Positions 24,457-37,100 of a DNA stretch of 64,000 nucleotides are shown in pieces; the stretch's first letter is position 1; each line of letters opens with the position of its first letter. Source of the DNA: Ancylostoma caninum (taxonomy: Eukaryota > Nematoda > Chromadorea > Rhabditida > Ancylostomatidae). The stretch lies in NCBI GenBank assembly GCA_037903475.1, contig JBAJFG010000310.1, forward strand, positions 1 to 64,000. Direction: 5' to 3'. Made by a program: the position numbers and the translations under genes. Under the pieces are notes generated by a model. The model had not been told where the DNA came from. It ran no database searches and was given only the letters and a program-made list of their open reading frames with translations.

Positions 24457-27082
24457 GCGTTTGGGCTCAGCTAAAAAAGGTGTGAATATCGTGGCTAACG
24501 ATGCCTCGCGGATATTCACACCTCGCGCATCCACCAAGTGACAGCCGTGCAGGCTCAAGCAAAGGGGCGTGGTCGCGACGCGTTCGACAGAAGGCCCCTA
24601 CCACGAGCGCGATCGAGGCTCGCTGCGCGGTGGGAAACTCGGATAACGGCGCCGCGCGCGGCCGCGGCTCTGGATGGGTGTAGCAACGTGGAATAACTAT
24701 CCATTTCAAGTGATACACAAATAATCAGCCTTGAATTCGCATAGCATCAGGCACATGCCGAAATCCTACCTAGTAGATTATGAAATATCCATGTCTCTGT
24801 TTTACAAAACTTGGAAGGAATGATAACCTGTTTCACGTGAAACCTGGCATTATACCTGGCATCTCTATTTGTTAGTGTAGGAATGAAACGCATCTGATCG
24901 GAGATTTCGCGTGTTTGCTGCAGCGGATAGCGGCCACGCCCATCGCAAGCCCACATACCGAGCCCATATGAAGAGTTTAAGGGGGAAGAAGAAGTCGAGA
25001 AGTTGAGGAGTGATGTCCAAGAAAGTTCGAATAAAACTGCAATTCAAATTTTTGAAAAGTTCGACGGTTTTAAGAAATTGAACATTAAGCCAGCGAAGCT
25101 CATCACTACATAGGATGCTTTGTAGGATTTTTCTAGAATTTCTTGTTCTCCATTTACATTTGCATTTTCTCCAACGCAATCGATCATGCATCCATCGCCA
25201 GATGAGGTGTAAGAAAAGACCCTCAGGTACATGCTGTGCCTGCAGGCGTACCTCTAGGATACAATGCCGTCAGATCGCCACTCTCTCCCTGTTTTGTTAG
25301 CGTTATAAAATTCATACTCTTGAGTCGCGAAGGAAAGTGAGGGATGTCTGCACTCTTTATAAAATGTTATGCGGCATGATGAAAATCGATTTGAATAGAT
25401 TTTATAACATAATACCGTCGAAAACAAGAGGTGCCTCGGAGAAAATATCCTATGTAAGCCCAAGAACAACTCTCAGGCGTGTATGTTTTACATGCCGAGC
25501 GGGATCTGCCTATTTATCTTTGAAATATAGGCTTTCTCCCACCACTCGAAAATTCTCTCTGTTCAAGGGGTGGGTATGTAAAAGACTGCTGAGCTACGAA
25601 TGAAATAAGAGGATTGCTTGTCCATATTGGTGTATTACTGTATATTGTACTTGACAATAGACTGTAACTTTATTTGGTGATGACACTGTCTTTTTCCACG
25701 TCTACCTTAAGTAGCGTAATAAATTATTATTATTATTATTATTGATTTTCCAAAACTAAGAATGCAACAGTGAAATGGACTGCGGACTCTGAGCGAGAAA
25801 TGTGGAACGAACTTGTATTTAGTAATATTCATAAAGAATCTCAATCATTACATAAAATTGTTCCCCCACAGGAAACATTTTATTTTTCATATATTTTTCT
25901 TGTGACAAAATAGAGAGCAGAGAATCGTAAAAAAAGTTTTTGTGTGCGTCGGGATCTTTTTGAAAAGGTTTCTGCACACGAAGAAAGAGCTCAACACTCT
26001 TTTTAGAAGCAAGCTTCGTCATCCAGAAGATTCCTTTGTAGTTTCGAAATTTCAACTTTACTTTATAAGTATAAGTCAAGTAGTTTTAGAAAAGAAATAA
26101 CACCCACCATGCTTCTCAGTTGTTAGAAAAGATCATCACGATACAAAACGTATTGGAGATAAAAACGTCAAATAACCTTAGCTTACAATGTTTCAGAAGA
26201 TTCTGAAAATCACATACACGCTTGGAACGCTTCAAAAATGGCATTTTGATACAGAATAGCTGTCAGATCCGTAATCAGCATGTCAAATAACCCCTATGTG
26301 TAGATTATAGTTCCTGAAATCAGCGGTTTTTTTTAAATTCAAGTCATATTTTTATTTGAATCTTATTTAAATTACAGACTTGAAAACTCCTAATCAGTTT
26401 GGTGTAGTTCATGTCATGTGCCTATTTATGTAGTTTATGCATACTGTCGTTTTGTCATCGTATTGTACTATCTTCTTGTCACCTAAATATTATTTCATTT
26501 CGCTAGTACAATTCACTCCAATGATTCTCTCTCCCCAAATTCTTGTCTCCATCACTGCTATAATTTCATGCCGAAGAGGGGGGGGGGGGGAGAGAGAGAA
26601 GATGGATGACCAAGATGACCACAGATTCTCATTCGGTTCCAAACATACTACAGATGCGTTTCATTCCTACACTAACAAATAGAGTTGCTAGGTATAATGC
26701 CAGGTTTCACGTGAAACAGGTTATCATTCCTTCCAAGTTTTGTAAAACAGAGACATGGATATTTCATAATCTAGGTAGGATTTCGATGATGCTATGCGAA
26801 TGCAAGGCTGATTATTTGTGTATCACTTGAAATGGATAGTTATTCCACGTTGCTGCACCCATCCAGAGCTGCGGCCGCGCGCGGCGCCGTTATCCGAGTT
26901 TCCCACCGCGCAGCGAGCCTCGATCGCGCTCGTGGTAGGGGCCTTCTGTCGAACGCGTCGCGACCACGCCCCTTTGCTTGAGCCTGCACGGCTGTCACTT
27001 GGTGGATGCGCGAGGTGTGAATATCCGCGAGGCATCGTTAGCCGCGCGGATATTCACACCTTTTTTAGCTGAGCCCAAACGC
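24457..27082. mobile_element. Foldback element with ~435-bp inverted arms, 2.6 kb
   Basis: The left arm 24457-24896 and right arm 26651-27082 are long near-identical inverted repeats. Both outer ends read inward GCGTTTGGGCTCAGCTAA and continue to a GGTGTGAATATC stem that itself folds (GATATTCACACC 30-40 bases further in). Both arms contain a GC-rich stretch, then the palindrome TTTCACGTGAAA and the inner limit CAGATGCG. No transposase is visible in the ~1.75-kb interior, which instead contains a LINE 3' end. It is a non-autonomous foldback/long-TIR transposon. The high arm similarity suggests fairly recent formation or gene conversion between the arms. Confidence 0.85.
25298..25743 (+). mobile_element. 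5'-truncated CR1/Jockey-like LINE 3' end with (ATT)n tail
   Basis: The plus strand, with small interruptions, encodes the C-terminal part typical of CR1/Jockey-like LINE polymerases: HTLESRRKVRDVCTLYKM, then PSKTRG, PRTTLRR and a degraded FxxRxxxxW-type segment. It ends in an (ATT)n tail at about 25719-25743. Only the last ~100 codons remain, which is usual for target-primed insertions. It lies between the arms of the foldback element, so either it was carried as cargo or it inserted there. Confidence 0.65.
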
Positions 27083-27682
27083 GCGCCCTCCCGTTGACCG
27101 ACGCGGCAGCCGTGGCAGGCAGCCAGCACTGCTTGGAGCGATCCGCCTCCGGGCTCCAAATTTTTATCCAGTTTGGTTGATGTACGTCCCAGGGATCAAC
27201 ATGATGAGAAGGTCTAGGATATGTTGGTAAATCCAACAGGCAGAACGAGGTAGCCCTCTGCCTTTAACGAATCCCTCTGTGCAAAATTTGAGTGGATTTT
27301 GTGAGCTGCAGTATCCACCGTGCCCAGGTGAGAAGCGCTTTAAATACCAACACAAAACAGGTAAACCAGCCACTGATTCACTAATGGAAGGGTCTACAAT
27401 ATTTTTAGGCCTAGATTCTACAAGAAAATGGCAGTTAAGACTGATCAAGAAGAATCGAAGGACATCAGCGTGCCCCGGACCAATTCCCTTCGAGCTCGAG
27501 CTCTGGTAGACTTCCACTCCTTTTATTGGCTTCAGGGTAATGGTCACGACTCTCCTCCAACTCTATGATACGCCCCCACCGGCCATCTGTCGCTCTCTTC
27601 ACGGATCCTCCCAGTAGAGAATTCGCCGGGGGTTTCCGAATTAAAGGGCGACGCCGACGGGTCCCGCACCGATCGCGCGGTG

Positions 27683-27690
27683 TGACGTCA
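27683..27690 (+). promoter_or_regulatory. Full CRE/ATF site TGACGTCA upstream of cct-5
   Basis: A perfect palindromic cAMP-response/ATF element lies 454 bp before the cct-5 ATG within a GC-rich island. CREB and ATF2/ATF7-class bZIP dimers bind this consensus. Function here is inferred, since an 8-bp match can arise by chance. Confidence 0.4.
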
Positions 27691-28102
27691 CAGAGGTTCG
27701 AGAAGCTGCGGGGCGACTTCGCAAGACTTTATTAGGGTTTTTCCTTCTCTTTGACCTTTTTTCACTTTCTGTTGTATAACTTTTGACATAAAGCCCATAA
27801 TTGTTGGCTGGAGATGTGCGATGAGTTTTAGTGAACGGTTCATTCACTTTTGTGGTTTTACGTCATTTTTTCCCATTTTGAATTCGGAGTTGTGGAGACA
27901 TACTTCTCATACTTTTGTGACTTCACTTACGATTTGTTCCCTTCTATCTGCCTGTATGAGTGTTCCATGCATTTGTGACCTTGCATGATGTTAGTTTTTC
28001 CTTTGTTTTACTCTCATCCATTTCGCTTTCGCTGTTATGTACAGCTTTCTGTGCTTTTTCCGCTTCATGTCTTTTATACATGCTATTCACTCTTCCCCTC
28101 TT

Positions 28103-28116
28103 ATTATTTTTTGCAG
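28103..28116 (+). other. Candidate SL trans-splice acceptor of cct-5
   Basis: TTATTTTTTGCAG ends at 28116, 27 bases before the ATG at 28144. It has the pyrimidine-rich nematode acceptor form and no obvious partner donor close upstream, which fits spliced-leader addition. A 5' UTR cis-intron is the alternative. Confidence 0.5.
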
Positions 28117-28143
28117 GGGTAACTTTTCCATTGAGCATCAAAA

Positions 28144-31100
28144 ATGGCTTCAATGGCGCAGTTGATGTTCGACGAGTTCGGGCAACCGTTCATAGTCATG
28201 CGTGATCAAGAGAAGCAGAGGCGGCTTACAGGAATTGAAGCTGTGAAGGTTAGTTCTCCTGTTCATATCTAAGTGGCCATTTCAATTCCTCACGTTTCTT
28301 TTTCTTATCACGTATTTGTTCTTGCGATTAATTTTGAATTTCTCCACTCAGAGCCACATTCTTGCTGCTCGGGCCGTAGCGAATACTCTGCGCACCTCTC
28401 TTGGGCCTCGCGGCCTCGACAAGATGCTGGTATGTTGCATCCCTTTTCTCGTTTGATCTTATATGGATATTGCTTCGTTTCCATAGTTTTAGGTTCTTAT
28501 TTCCTCTTTCATTCTTCGCTCTTGGTACCTCATTTAGATCATTCCTTGAATGTATAGTAGAATTTGAGAGTAAGGTGTTCGTTCAAAAAAAAAAAAAAAA
28601 AAAAAAAACGAAGAATAGGCCTGGGAACAACTTCTAAGATGGGAGCCATTTTAGAAGTTGTTCCCAGGCCTATTCTTAGAATTGTTTCCTTCTGAATCAA
28701 CATTTAATAATTTGATCGTTGTTCTCGTCTAAACCATAACACTTATTGAGAATAGCTACCATAATCATATATCATATAGTTTCCAACGCTTCATATGTAT
28801 TCATGGCAGGCCTGTTCAGGTTTCTCCTGACGGTGAAGTAACCATAACTAACGATGGAGCTACGATTATGGAGAAGATGGATGTGCAACACCATGTTGCG
28901 AAGCTGATGGTGGAGCTCAGTAAGTCGCAAGATGCGGAAATTGGTGACGGCACTACAGGGGTTGTAGGTTAGTGCGTTTTTATGATTCACAGGTGGAAGT
29001 AGACTTCGTCTCATCTGAGGGTCGCAGTTCTCTTTTGAGGAAGGTCCGTGTAACCCATAACAAAATTGGTGGGGCGAGATATTATTCCATAACTCTCACG
29101 TTTCCAGATATCTTGCTTCAGTTTTACCGCTTACCATGAGGATAATCATCTTGTCCCACAAGAAATGCCCTATTGTTCTGGAATAGTTTTTCGTTCCATT
29201 CGAAATTCTGCATTTTATCTGGTCCTCTCATCTCATCTTAGGCTATTGGGCTGTGGCCTATTTCTTTTTTTTTACCGTCTGGTAGCCATTGCTTTGTTCA
29301 TTTCCTTTTCTAATTGCTTTTCTCCATTCGAACAATATTCCCTAACTTCACCTGGGTTTTGGCTTACATTTGGCACTGTTTTCCAAGAAAAAAAATCGTG
29401 CTCTCCATTCAGATTTTCAACGTTTTTGCCGCATTTTGCTTGGAATAAGGAAATTAGAGCCACGAAATTGCACTTACAGTTGTCTTCTTCGAATTTCTAC
29501 TCTGGTCATTAGTAGCAATAGTGGGATTTTATCGAAACAACTGCATTCATCTTTTGTACCTTTTTTCTTTAGGGATCGCAACTAATCGCTGGGTAATTTA
29601 ACAACGTGCATAATTCTGTATTCGTAACCATACTTTGATCCTTCATAGCAGACATAGAGTAGCGGTTAGTAAGAAAAAATTGAATTTCTTTTTACCATCA
29701 AATTTTTGGTCCTTATATACAGCCTAGCTCTGAATTGAGCTTTGAGGACATGATAGACCTTATCATTATTCAGTTTTACCTCCCCATTTTTTCTGGAAGA
29801 TATTTTTTGCTGATGACTGAGCGTAATTCTTTGCCATCTGCTATAGAATAATGAAGCACTGTCTGGCCTCAACAAATGAGTTTTGCAAAATTTTACTTCA
29901 CAGCATAACCCAGAGCTGGCAATAAAATAGATCAGATTCAGCATTATCCAGTGAGAGATAAGGTTATATTGATCAGAAGAAATCCTATGGTCTTCTCGAT
30001 CGCTGATATCTCTCTGGAACAGTAACTGAGTCGAAATTCATTGATTTATGGTTCAGCTCAGTTGAATCATGTCGTACTTCTTAGAGAAAAGCACAATAAT
30101 GGGAGAGTTTCTGCGTTTAGCACGAGATTCGAAATGATGTGGCAGACGGACTTTTTTGTTCGCCGATCAGTTAGCGCAGTGAGAGTACACAGCGGATCGT
30201 ATGAAATCATCGTGTCTGCACGTCGTCGTTGCCTGAGCAAAGATGAGAACACTAGCAGTTCCATCGTTGTCGCATTTTCATCAAAACTTTACAGCGATAG
30301 TACCTTTAGAATTTACTCTACATCTTTCTTCTGGAAGCAGTTTTTGAATTCGTCAGAGAGGGTCATCACCTCTTAGGGGATCCCGCCAAATCAATTGCTG
30401 CTAAGACTGCTAAGACATCCAAATTTAAATCGGACTTGGACACTTCAGCTATTTTTATCAAGCTAGCTGTTCCTTTCGGAAACCCATTTATACCATAGCG
30501 GTCGCTGTTGCTTAACATCCAGTCTCTTCCGAACGACAGATTCGCAGGTGTTTGTTGAACATATCAATATTGGTTGCGTGAAATGTGGTGGTAGCACAAG
30601 CAATGAGGGTCCACATTTGAGTTTTTTGTTTTGATCGTTGGACCCCGAATTTGGCAAGTTTAATCCGTAACGACTTCATTGTGTTGGCGTAGGTGTGACC
30701 CTTTTCCAGTTACTTTCGCTTGAATTCGGCAAATCTACAGCCTTTGCAAACTCCGAGAATTTCTGCTGATTGATATATAGGGATCTGATGAAGGTACTAA
30801 TGTTGATAACAAAGAATGTTTATGGGAAAACTAAGTAACAAAAACCAGAGTGTTTGTGGAAGAATAAGTACACCTCCGCGACATTCACTACCTTACAGGC
30901 TTTTCGATAACTTTGCTGCTTAGTCACTGTGAATACAGAAACGCAACAAGTCAGGCAAAGAAGCCAAAAACTAACCGTTGGAACGCATTTAGTCTCCAGA
31001 AAAGCTTAGGCATCAATCTGCTTGCAAACTATGTCTATAATGTAGAGGGATACTCTTGTTACGCTGTGTTCACATCCTGAATTGCTGTGCAAGTCTGATC

Positions 31101-34100
31101 TCTTAGATGGCGAGAAAGCAACGTGAATTCATCCCATATTTCCTTGTAATCAGGTAATATAGTAACAAGGTTTTTGGTCATTGTTCGAGTTTCCGAAGGT
31201 AGGATATGTTTGCCACTGAGTTTTTAAAATAAGTCAATTTTCTAAATTCGTAGCTGCATCTTTGCGACATTACTTTTCGAATGAACATGACGGAACTGGA
31301 AGGTAACGCACTACTTCCCTACGATTGCTCACAAATAGATAGATTCCCGTGGGTGCACCGGGTTTATTCCTATACATGATCTCACAGTTTATCCAGTTCA
31401 TTCACAGTATCAAGTTGTGAAATGTGGAATTCCGGATTCCACGATACCTTCAAACCCATTGACTTCATATTGAAGAGCACTCTTGTCGCGGAAGAAAAAT
31501 CATTGTCTACATCGACATGTCAATGGAAAATTTTATTCTTTGTATCAGCAAATGCTCATATTTTTGATACAAAACGTCGTTCAGTGAAGCAAATGATGTT
31601 GACATTCGCACTGTTGACATTCTAGGTAAAAAAAATTTCTTCATTAAAATTCCTAAATTATCTTTGCATGGGGGTCCATTCTGGTACTGCCGGTACAAAG
31701 TCATCAGCAAATACTGTAATTTAGTTTTCTAATTTTTGGTAGATGTGTTATAGGAATGAACGACTGATTCCTCGAAGAATGTAATACAGCATGGGCAAAA
31801 AGTCGCTGATGCTGTTTCGTCACACCAGTGTTGATAGATTATGGAACACTCCCCGGCCGTCTTCTTCGAAAACGAAATAATATAGGGAGCGTTGTAGGGT
31901 GGACCAGTAGTATTGTGAGGCCGTTTTGCGTACGTAGCCATTTGCTTCTGTTGTTTTTGACAGGTGATTGAATCACAGTGTGAGTACAGATTCTTTCATT
32001 TACTTATGTGTCCGAGTCTTTTTGAGGGGTAAAATGTTTTCTTTCCCTGAGGAAGATATTAGGGGAAGAAAGCTTGGGAAACAAAGTAGTGCGCTCTCTT
32101 TTCCGGTATTGCAATTTTTCCCGTTTTTACATCTTTGGGTGATAACTAAACTCCGACTATGAATAAAGTTGTAATGCATGCACTAACAACTGGAATGGAA
32201 TTTTTAGGTAAAGTCGCTGAAGTTAACCTGCTTATTCGGAGATCTGTACATAGACCATCATTTGGTTTAAGAGTTGTCATAACGGGCTGTTGACAGTATC
32301 TAGTTGCTTCAATACTTTTGATAGTTCTTACTGACATAATATCCGTTCCCTCGTTTGGTTTTCAGCACCTCAAGTTTTCTGCAACTGGCTATTCAAAATC
32401 ATGCTCTGAATTTTTGAACTTTAACCCATCTCCTAACAACGAACAGCATCGAAAGCAGCGTTTCTAATCGATTTTGAACTGTTACCGCCTATATTGTTTA
32501 ATGTTTACCGGTGGTTAGGGCTCGTCTTCTTCGAACTGACCATGAGTTTGTTGTCACTACTTTTAAACAAAAAGAAGCGTCTTCTCTACTCACCGGGTGC
32601 ACTCTCTGGACGTCAGCTGAGGTTGGACTTTTCCGATAATGCGTCTTCTCACAACTCGAACTATGCTGGCATCACTAAGGTTTTGGCCAGTAGTCCTCAT
32701 GGTTTAGCTTTCAAAAAAATATATAGTGGATCTTAGGGTAGACACTATTTTTCGCCAACAGGGTCATTCTTCGTTGCGCTCAGGGAAGAACTAGTAACAA
32801 GCTTAATGAAAGTTCCTTCCTCTATACTCCTAATCCTCGCGATCGAGATCACAGAAGTTGGGATTCGACTATCATTCCAGCAGTGGGAGAGAAGTAACTG
32901 ATTTGTGATGAGATGTGTCCTCGCTCTTTGTTTACCTTCTTTGCTTTCATGTGTTGCTTCATTATCTATCAACATTTCACTGAACGCGTTTACTTACTTT
33001 GCATCACAAACAGCGCGATTGGGACTGCTCACCTCCTATCTATGAGCAGTAACTATGTTTAGACTTGCATATGCTCATGATTCGCTTATCTGTTCGTGAA
33101 AGATTTTCGGAAATGTCCTCTTTCCTAGAACGTATTGCGAACATCGTGTTCGTCGGTTGTGGGCTAATCAGCAGCGCACTTAATCGATGACCACTTAATG
33201 CTTTAATGTCGCTGACGACAGCGACGTTCTCATATCGGCGAAGAAAAACAGCAATAGTTCAGCTTTCGATGAGGCATCATCACCCGGCTATGTGGTGTAA
33301 TATTTGGAGGCCTTGCACTGTGGATATCGTTTTTATTATGTATTACATGTGAATCGCTGAACATGCCGAATTGGGAAAGTTCGATCCCCATTGTTGCTAC
33401 TGTCGTCGCCGCGTCCCTGCACTATTCCCTCGTGCCACCTTTTGCAGTGCTGTTCCATTGGGCGCCCAATGAATGCTGAATGAGCTGCACTTTTTTGTTT
33501 GCTGTCGGCTCAAATGTTCCCATGTGCAAACGAAAATGCAGTCTACTAGACGTATATGTGTTCGGTTTTTTGGCGTCTGGCAGTCATTTAGTGGGTTTTT
33601 GAAAGGTTAGGATGACTACTCAGCAGTGAGCGAGTGTGTTCTTGCATCCGTTATAGCCTAGCTTTTCCAAACAAAAAAAATGCAGCTATTGCAGGAGCAG
33701 TCGATGCCGACGGGAGCAACGTTAACATTTAACTTTCCGTCATTTGACCTTTGTATGATCAAGTCTAACCTTTGTAAGATTAGTTTTTCTATAGACATGC
33801 TAAGTGCTCTGAGACACATTACGGGGTGACAGCATAGTTGTACTTGCACCAGAACTGCAGGCCATGCAAACTAACCAATATTTTAAATATTTTGTGTGTT
33901 TGAATAATTATACTATACTGCTATAACCCTACATTTGGAAAGCTCAGAAAGGGTTCTTTGTATTCTGCACATGCTGATGCGAATTTCTCGTTCTCAAGCG
34001 TAGATGCATAAGTAGTACTTCCAATGCGGGAAAGTGAAATGGATATTTTTGTCAAGTAGGTTAGTCATTATCAGAGTTTTAGTATCGAAATGAGCAAAGA

Positions 34101-37100
34101 TTATTTCGAGTCAGGAGAAGCCTATCACTGTGTCCTTCACATTCTTTGCACAGCCGATTCTTTCTCTCTGCTGTTCAACGCCAACTTTTCGTTGTCACAA
34201 TTGTTTGCTTTTACGTCATCGTTCGACGCGAGTGCTGCTTTTCACTACCAATGAGCCCCTAAAGCCGAGAGCGGTCTCGCATTTTCTCTTTCATTGACCT
34301 TAAGCGTCTGCTCATTACATCTTGTGGGTGTAAGACAAGTTGAGGGCGCTCACTAAGCTTTGCATATGCGCCGAACTCGTGTAATTATTGCGTAATGAAG
34401 TGATTAGGCTGATAGGATAGAGAAATTATATTCTAGCAATTGAATGATTTGAAAATGTAATTGTTAAAGGCTTTAATTAGAAAGAAAATGTAATTTGGTA
34501 ATTGTGCCAGCTAGCAATGTTGGTTCTTTCTCTCGTTGTGGACAAAAACGGATTTTGTAGGACTGGATCACAAATATTTCGATTTTCGCCACCCTTAGGA
34601 AATAGTGTTTCCGCTTTGAATTTTTTCAATCTAATAATCTGTCAATGAGCCCTTTTTTCACTTGCAATTACACAAATTATGAGCTCCTACCCAAATAATG
34701 CTTTCTATTGATTTTGTATGACTTTTCCCCTCAATTAGAGAACAGTTTGTTTTTTTTTTCTTTGAATATTTTGTTGAGTTGCAAAAGTTGTACATATTTT
34801 CACATGCATGTAGCATCAAAATTTTTTTTTCTTCATTTCAAGAGGAGATCTAAGAACTCACTGTGTGAGATGGCTTATCTTTCTATGTTTTGCTACTACC
34901 ATCATCTTATTCTTGTCCACTTTCCGCACGAAGTTCGCCTCGTTTTTATGGCGCGGAAAGTGCGGCGATGTCACGTGAATGATCAGAACAGCGACGAGAT
35001 CTGGCTAATGGCTCCTTCGCTGATTTCGTCACTGATAACGTCTGCTTACAAACATGTGGCACGGACAAGCACGTTCTTTCCTCTCTTCCTCTCTGTGTGT
35101 TTCATCTTTTATGTTGGCACGAGAGCATGACATTACTACTGCGATTTTGTTTTAGAATTTATGCTGTATTTCGCCCATAGTGGGCAATAACATGCAAACG
35201 CACGGGAAAACCGATAGCGAGCGTTGTTGTGCAAATCATGGTGTATATAACCGCAAAGGCCTTGTACCTGTCCATGCGTACTTCCACGCATTTGGCGAAT
35301 TCTTAGGTTTTATGAGTTCATAGGTTTCCGCAGGAAACGGATCATGTGAACAAAAAAAATTTGGTCCTGTGCAGTTAAATGACTTCAAACTATTAATTCG
35401 TTAAACTTCATTTTCTTTTCGTATTAAGGAAGGCTGTGGTTTTCGGAGAAGTTTCAACGCGTTGAGCGAATTCCTGCCTTGCAAAGATGCTTTACACAAC
35501 TTCACTCTAGTACTGTCTAGTTTTCCTATCGAGTCTTCATTAAGTTGCGTTTTAGAGCAAAATATTGAGTGGTAAAAGTAGCGATTACTACCCAAACAAC
35601 TTGAGTGTTCATTTAATGGGTAGTTTTTTGGGTTACTGTGTTGGTTGACGGTTAGCGTCGGTAGTGTTTTCGACCAGGCTCCACACGTTCAGCAGTGGTC
35701 AAGAAAAGAAACATCGAAAATGAAAAAGAGTCCGCTAGATTTGCCGATCTGTGGTTTTCAGTCGAGGTTGTCGTTGTCATGTTTGTATCTGCTCATCTTA
35801 ATCTAATTGAAAAGCACATCATCCGGGTTTGCTAATCCATCATATTCCTTGAATTATGCAGAGTTAATGCATTTGGATTATCCGGTGTTTATCACTCAGG
35901 CACTGTGAGCGCCTTCACTCTGGATGAGTAACGGCCTAGTAAATTCAGCTACGTTTCCCTAATAGACGATTCTCACATTTCTTCATATCCGCCTAGGAAT
36001 CTCTAAGCTAATTCTGGATAATTCCGTGGCACTAGTCTACTGCTCGTTCTTGATTCCTAGCGGCACGTCGCTTCTGACCCTGTGAGGAAGAGCACTTGAA
36101 TTCCCGTTATGGATTCAACATTGGAATTCCTCCATTTTTTGTTATTGCCAATGATATAAATAGAATTAGCTTCGTCGTTTGACTGTTGACAACTTCGTCT
36201 ATCGGCATATTTTACCGTCACATTTGTTTCCACCCTCTCAATTGATCATGTGATCGATGCGCTCCCCCGCATAGTATTCCGAGATCTTTGTTCGGCCTCC
36301 GTTGCGTGGACATCTCACATTTTTCGTCCTCTCGCTACTGTTTTAGTGTGATGTTTTGATGTGTTCGCGTCTGGTGCAGGCATGCATTTTTGCTCCCGGC
36401 GCCCCTTTGTATCGATCGCGTGGCTGTCGAGAGGGGTTACTCGGTGTGTTGCCTCCCCATCCTGCATTAGCATGCCCCTCCTAGTTGAAGATAGTCAATG
36501 ATCAGCATCGTTTCCGTTGTGTTGTCTGAGATCGCAGTGCTCATCTGCTGGAACTATTTGTGGATGTTTTCATCCGTTACCGCAATCCATGAAGGTCCCT
36601 CCATTAGTGAAAGGCATGTTCAGCGATGGGTAACCGTAGTCATTTCTGAGTGGAATGCGGACAGCTTTTTATTGCTCAGGGTTGTTCGTGGTCGTTTCCC
36701 CTCTTATAACTATTTCAATGTTGAATCACTGTTCCAAATTCACATTTATTTGATCTTGAGCCTTTCGCCAGTATAGGACTGTTCGCATTTCTTTTTATTG
36801 CTTTTGATATTTTTATTGCTACAATACTCTTGTGAAGTTCATTCGTACGCTACATTGGATTAGTTTCTCTAAAATAGCTTCAGTTGTAAGGCCAGAACTA
36901 TGCGAATGTATCACCCACGTTGTGTACACTTGCATAGATATCTAGAGCTTTGTACTTCCGTTTATATTGGATTTTATATTTGTTGGATGTTATTCTTTTC
37001 AAATGTTATCAAAGGTGTTTTCAAAGGCAGGGTATGATGCTGGATTTTCCTTCTCAATTTCCTACGGAATTAACCGAACCTTTATTCAAGACCCAAGTAA

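Larger units (their letters stand above)
27083..28116. other. cct-5 upstream region
   Basis: No coding gene. 27560-27720 is distinctly GC-rich compared with its AT- and T-rich surroundings and contains a CRE site, then pyrimidine-rich sequence leads to the trans-splice or splice acceptor at 28116. The 27240-27310 part weakly resembles the dispersed repeats further left. Confidence 0.45.

Noticed and set aside
34708..35130. 140-residue plus-strand ORF
   Set aside because: Phe/Leu/Ser-rich product of a T-rich intron, with no domain.
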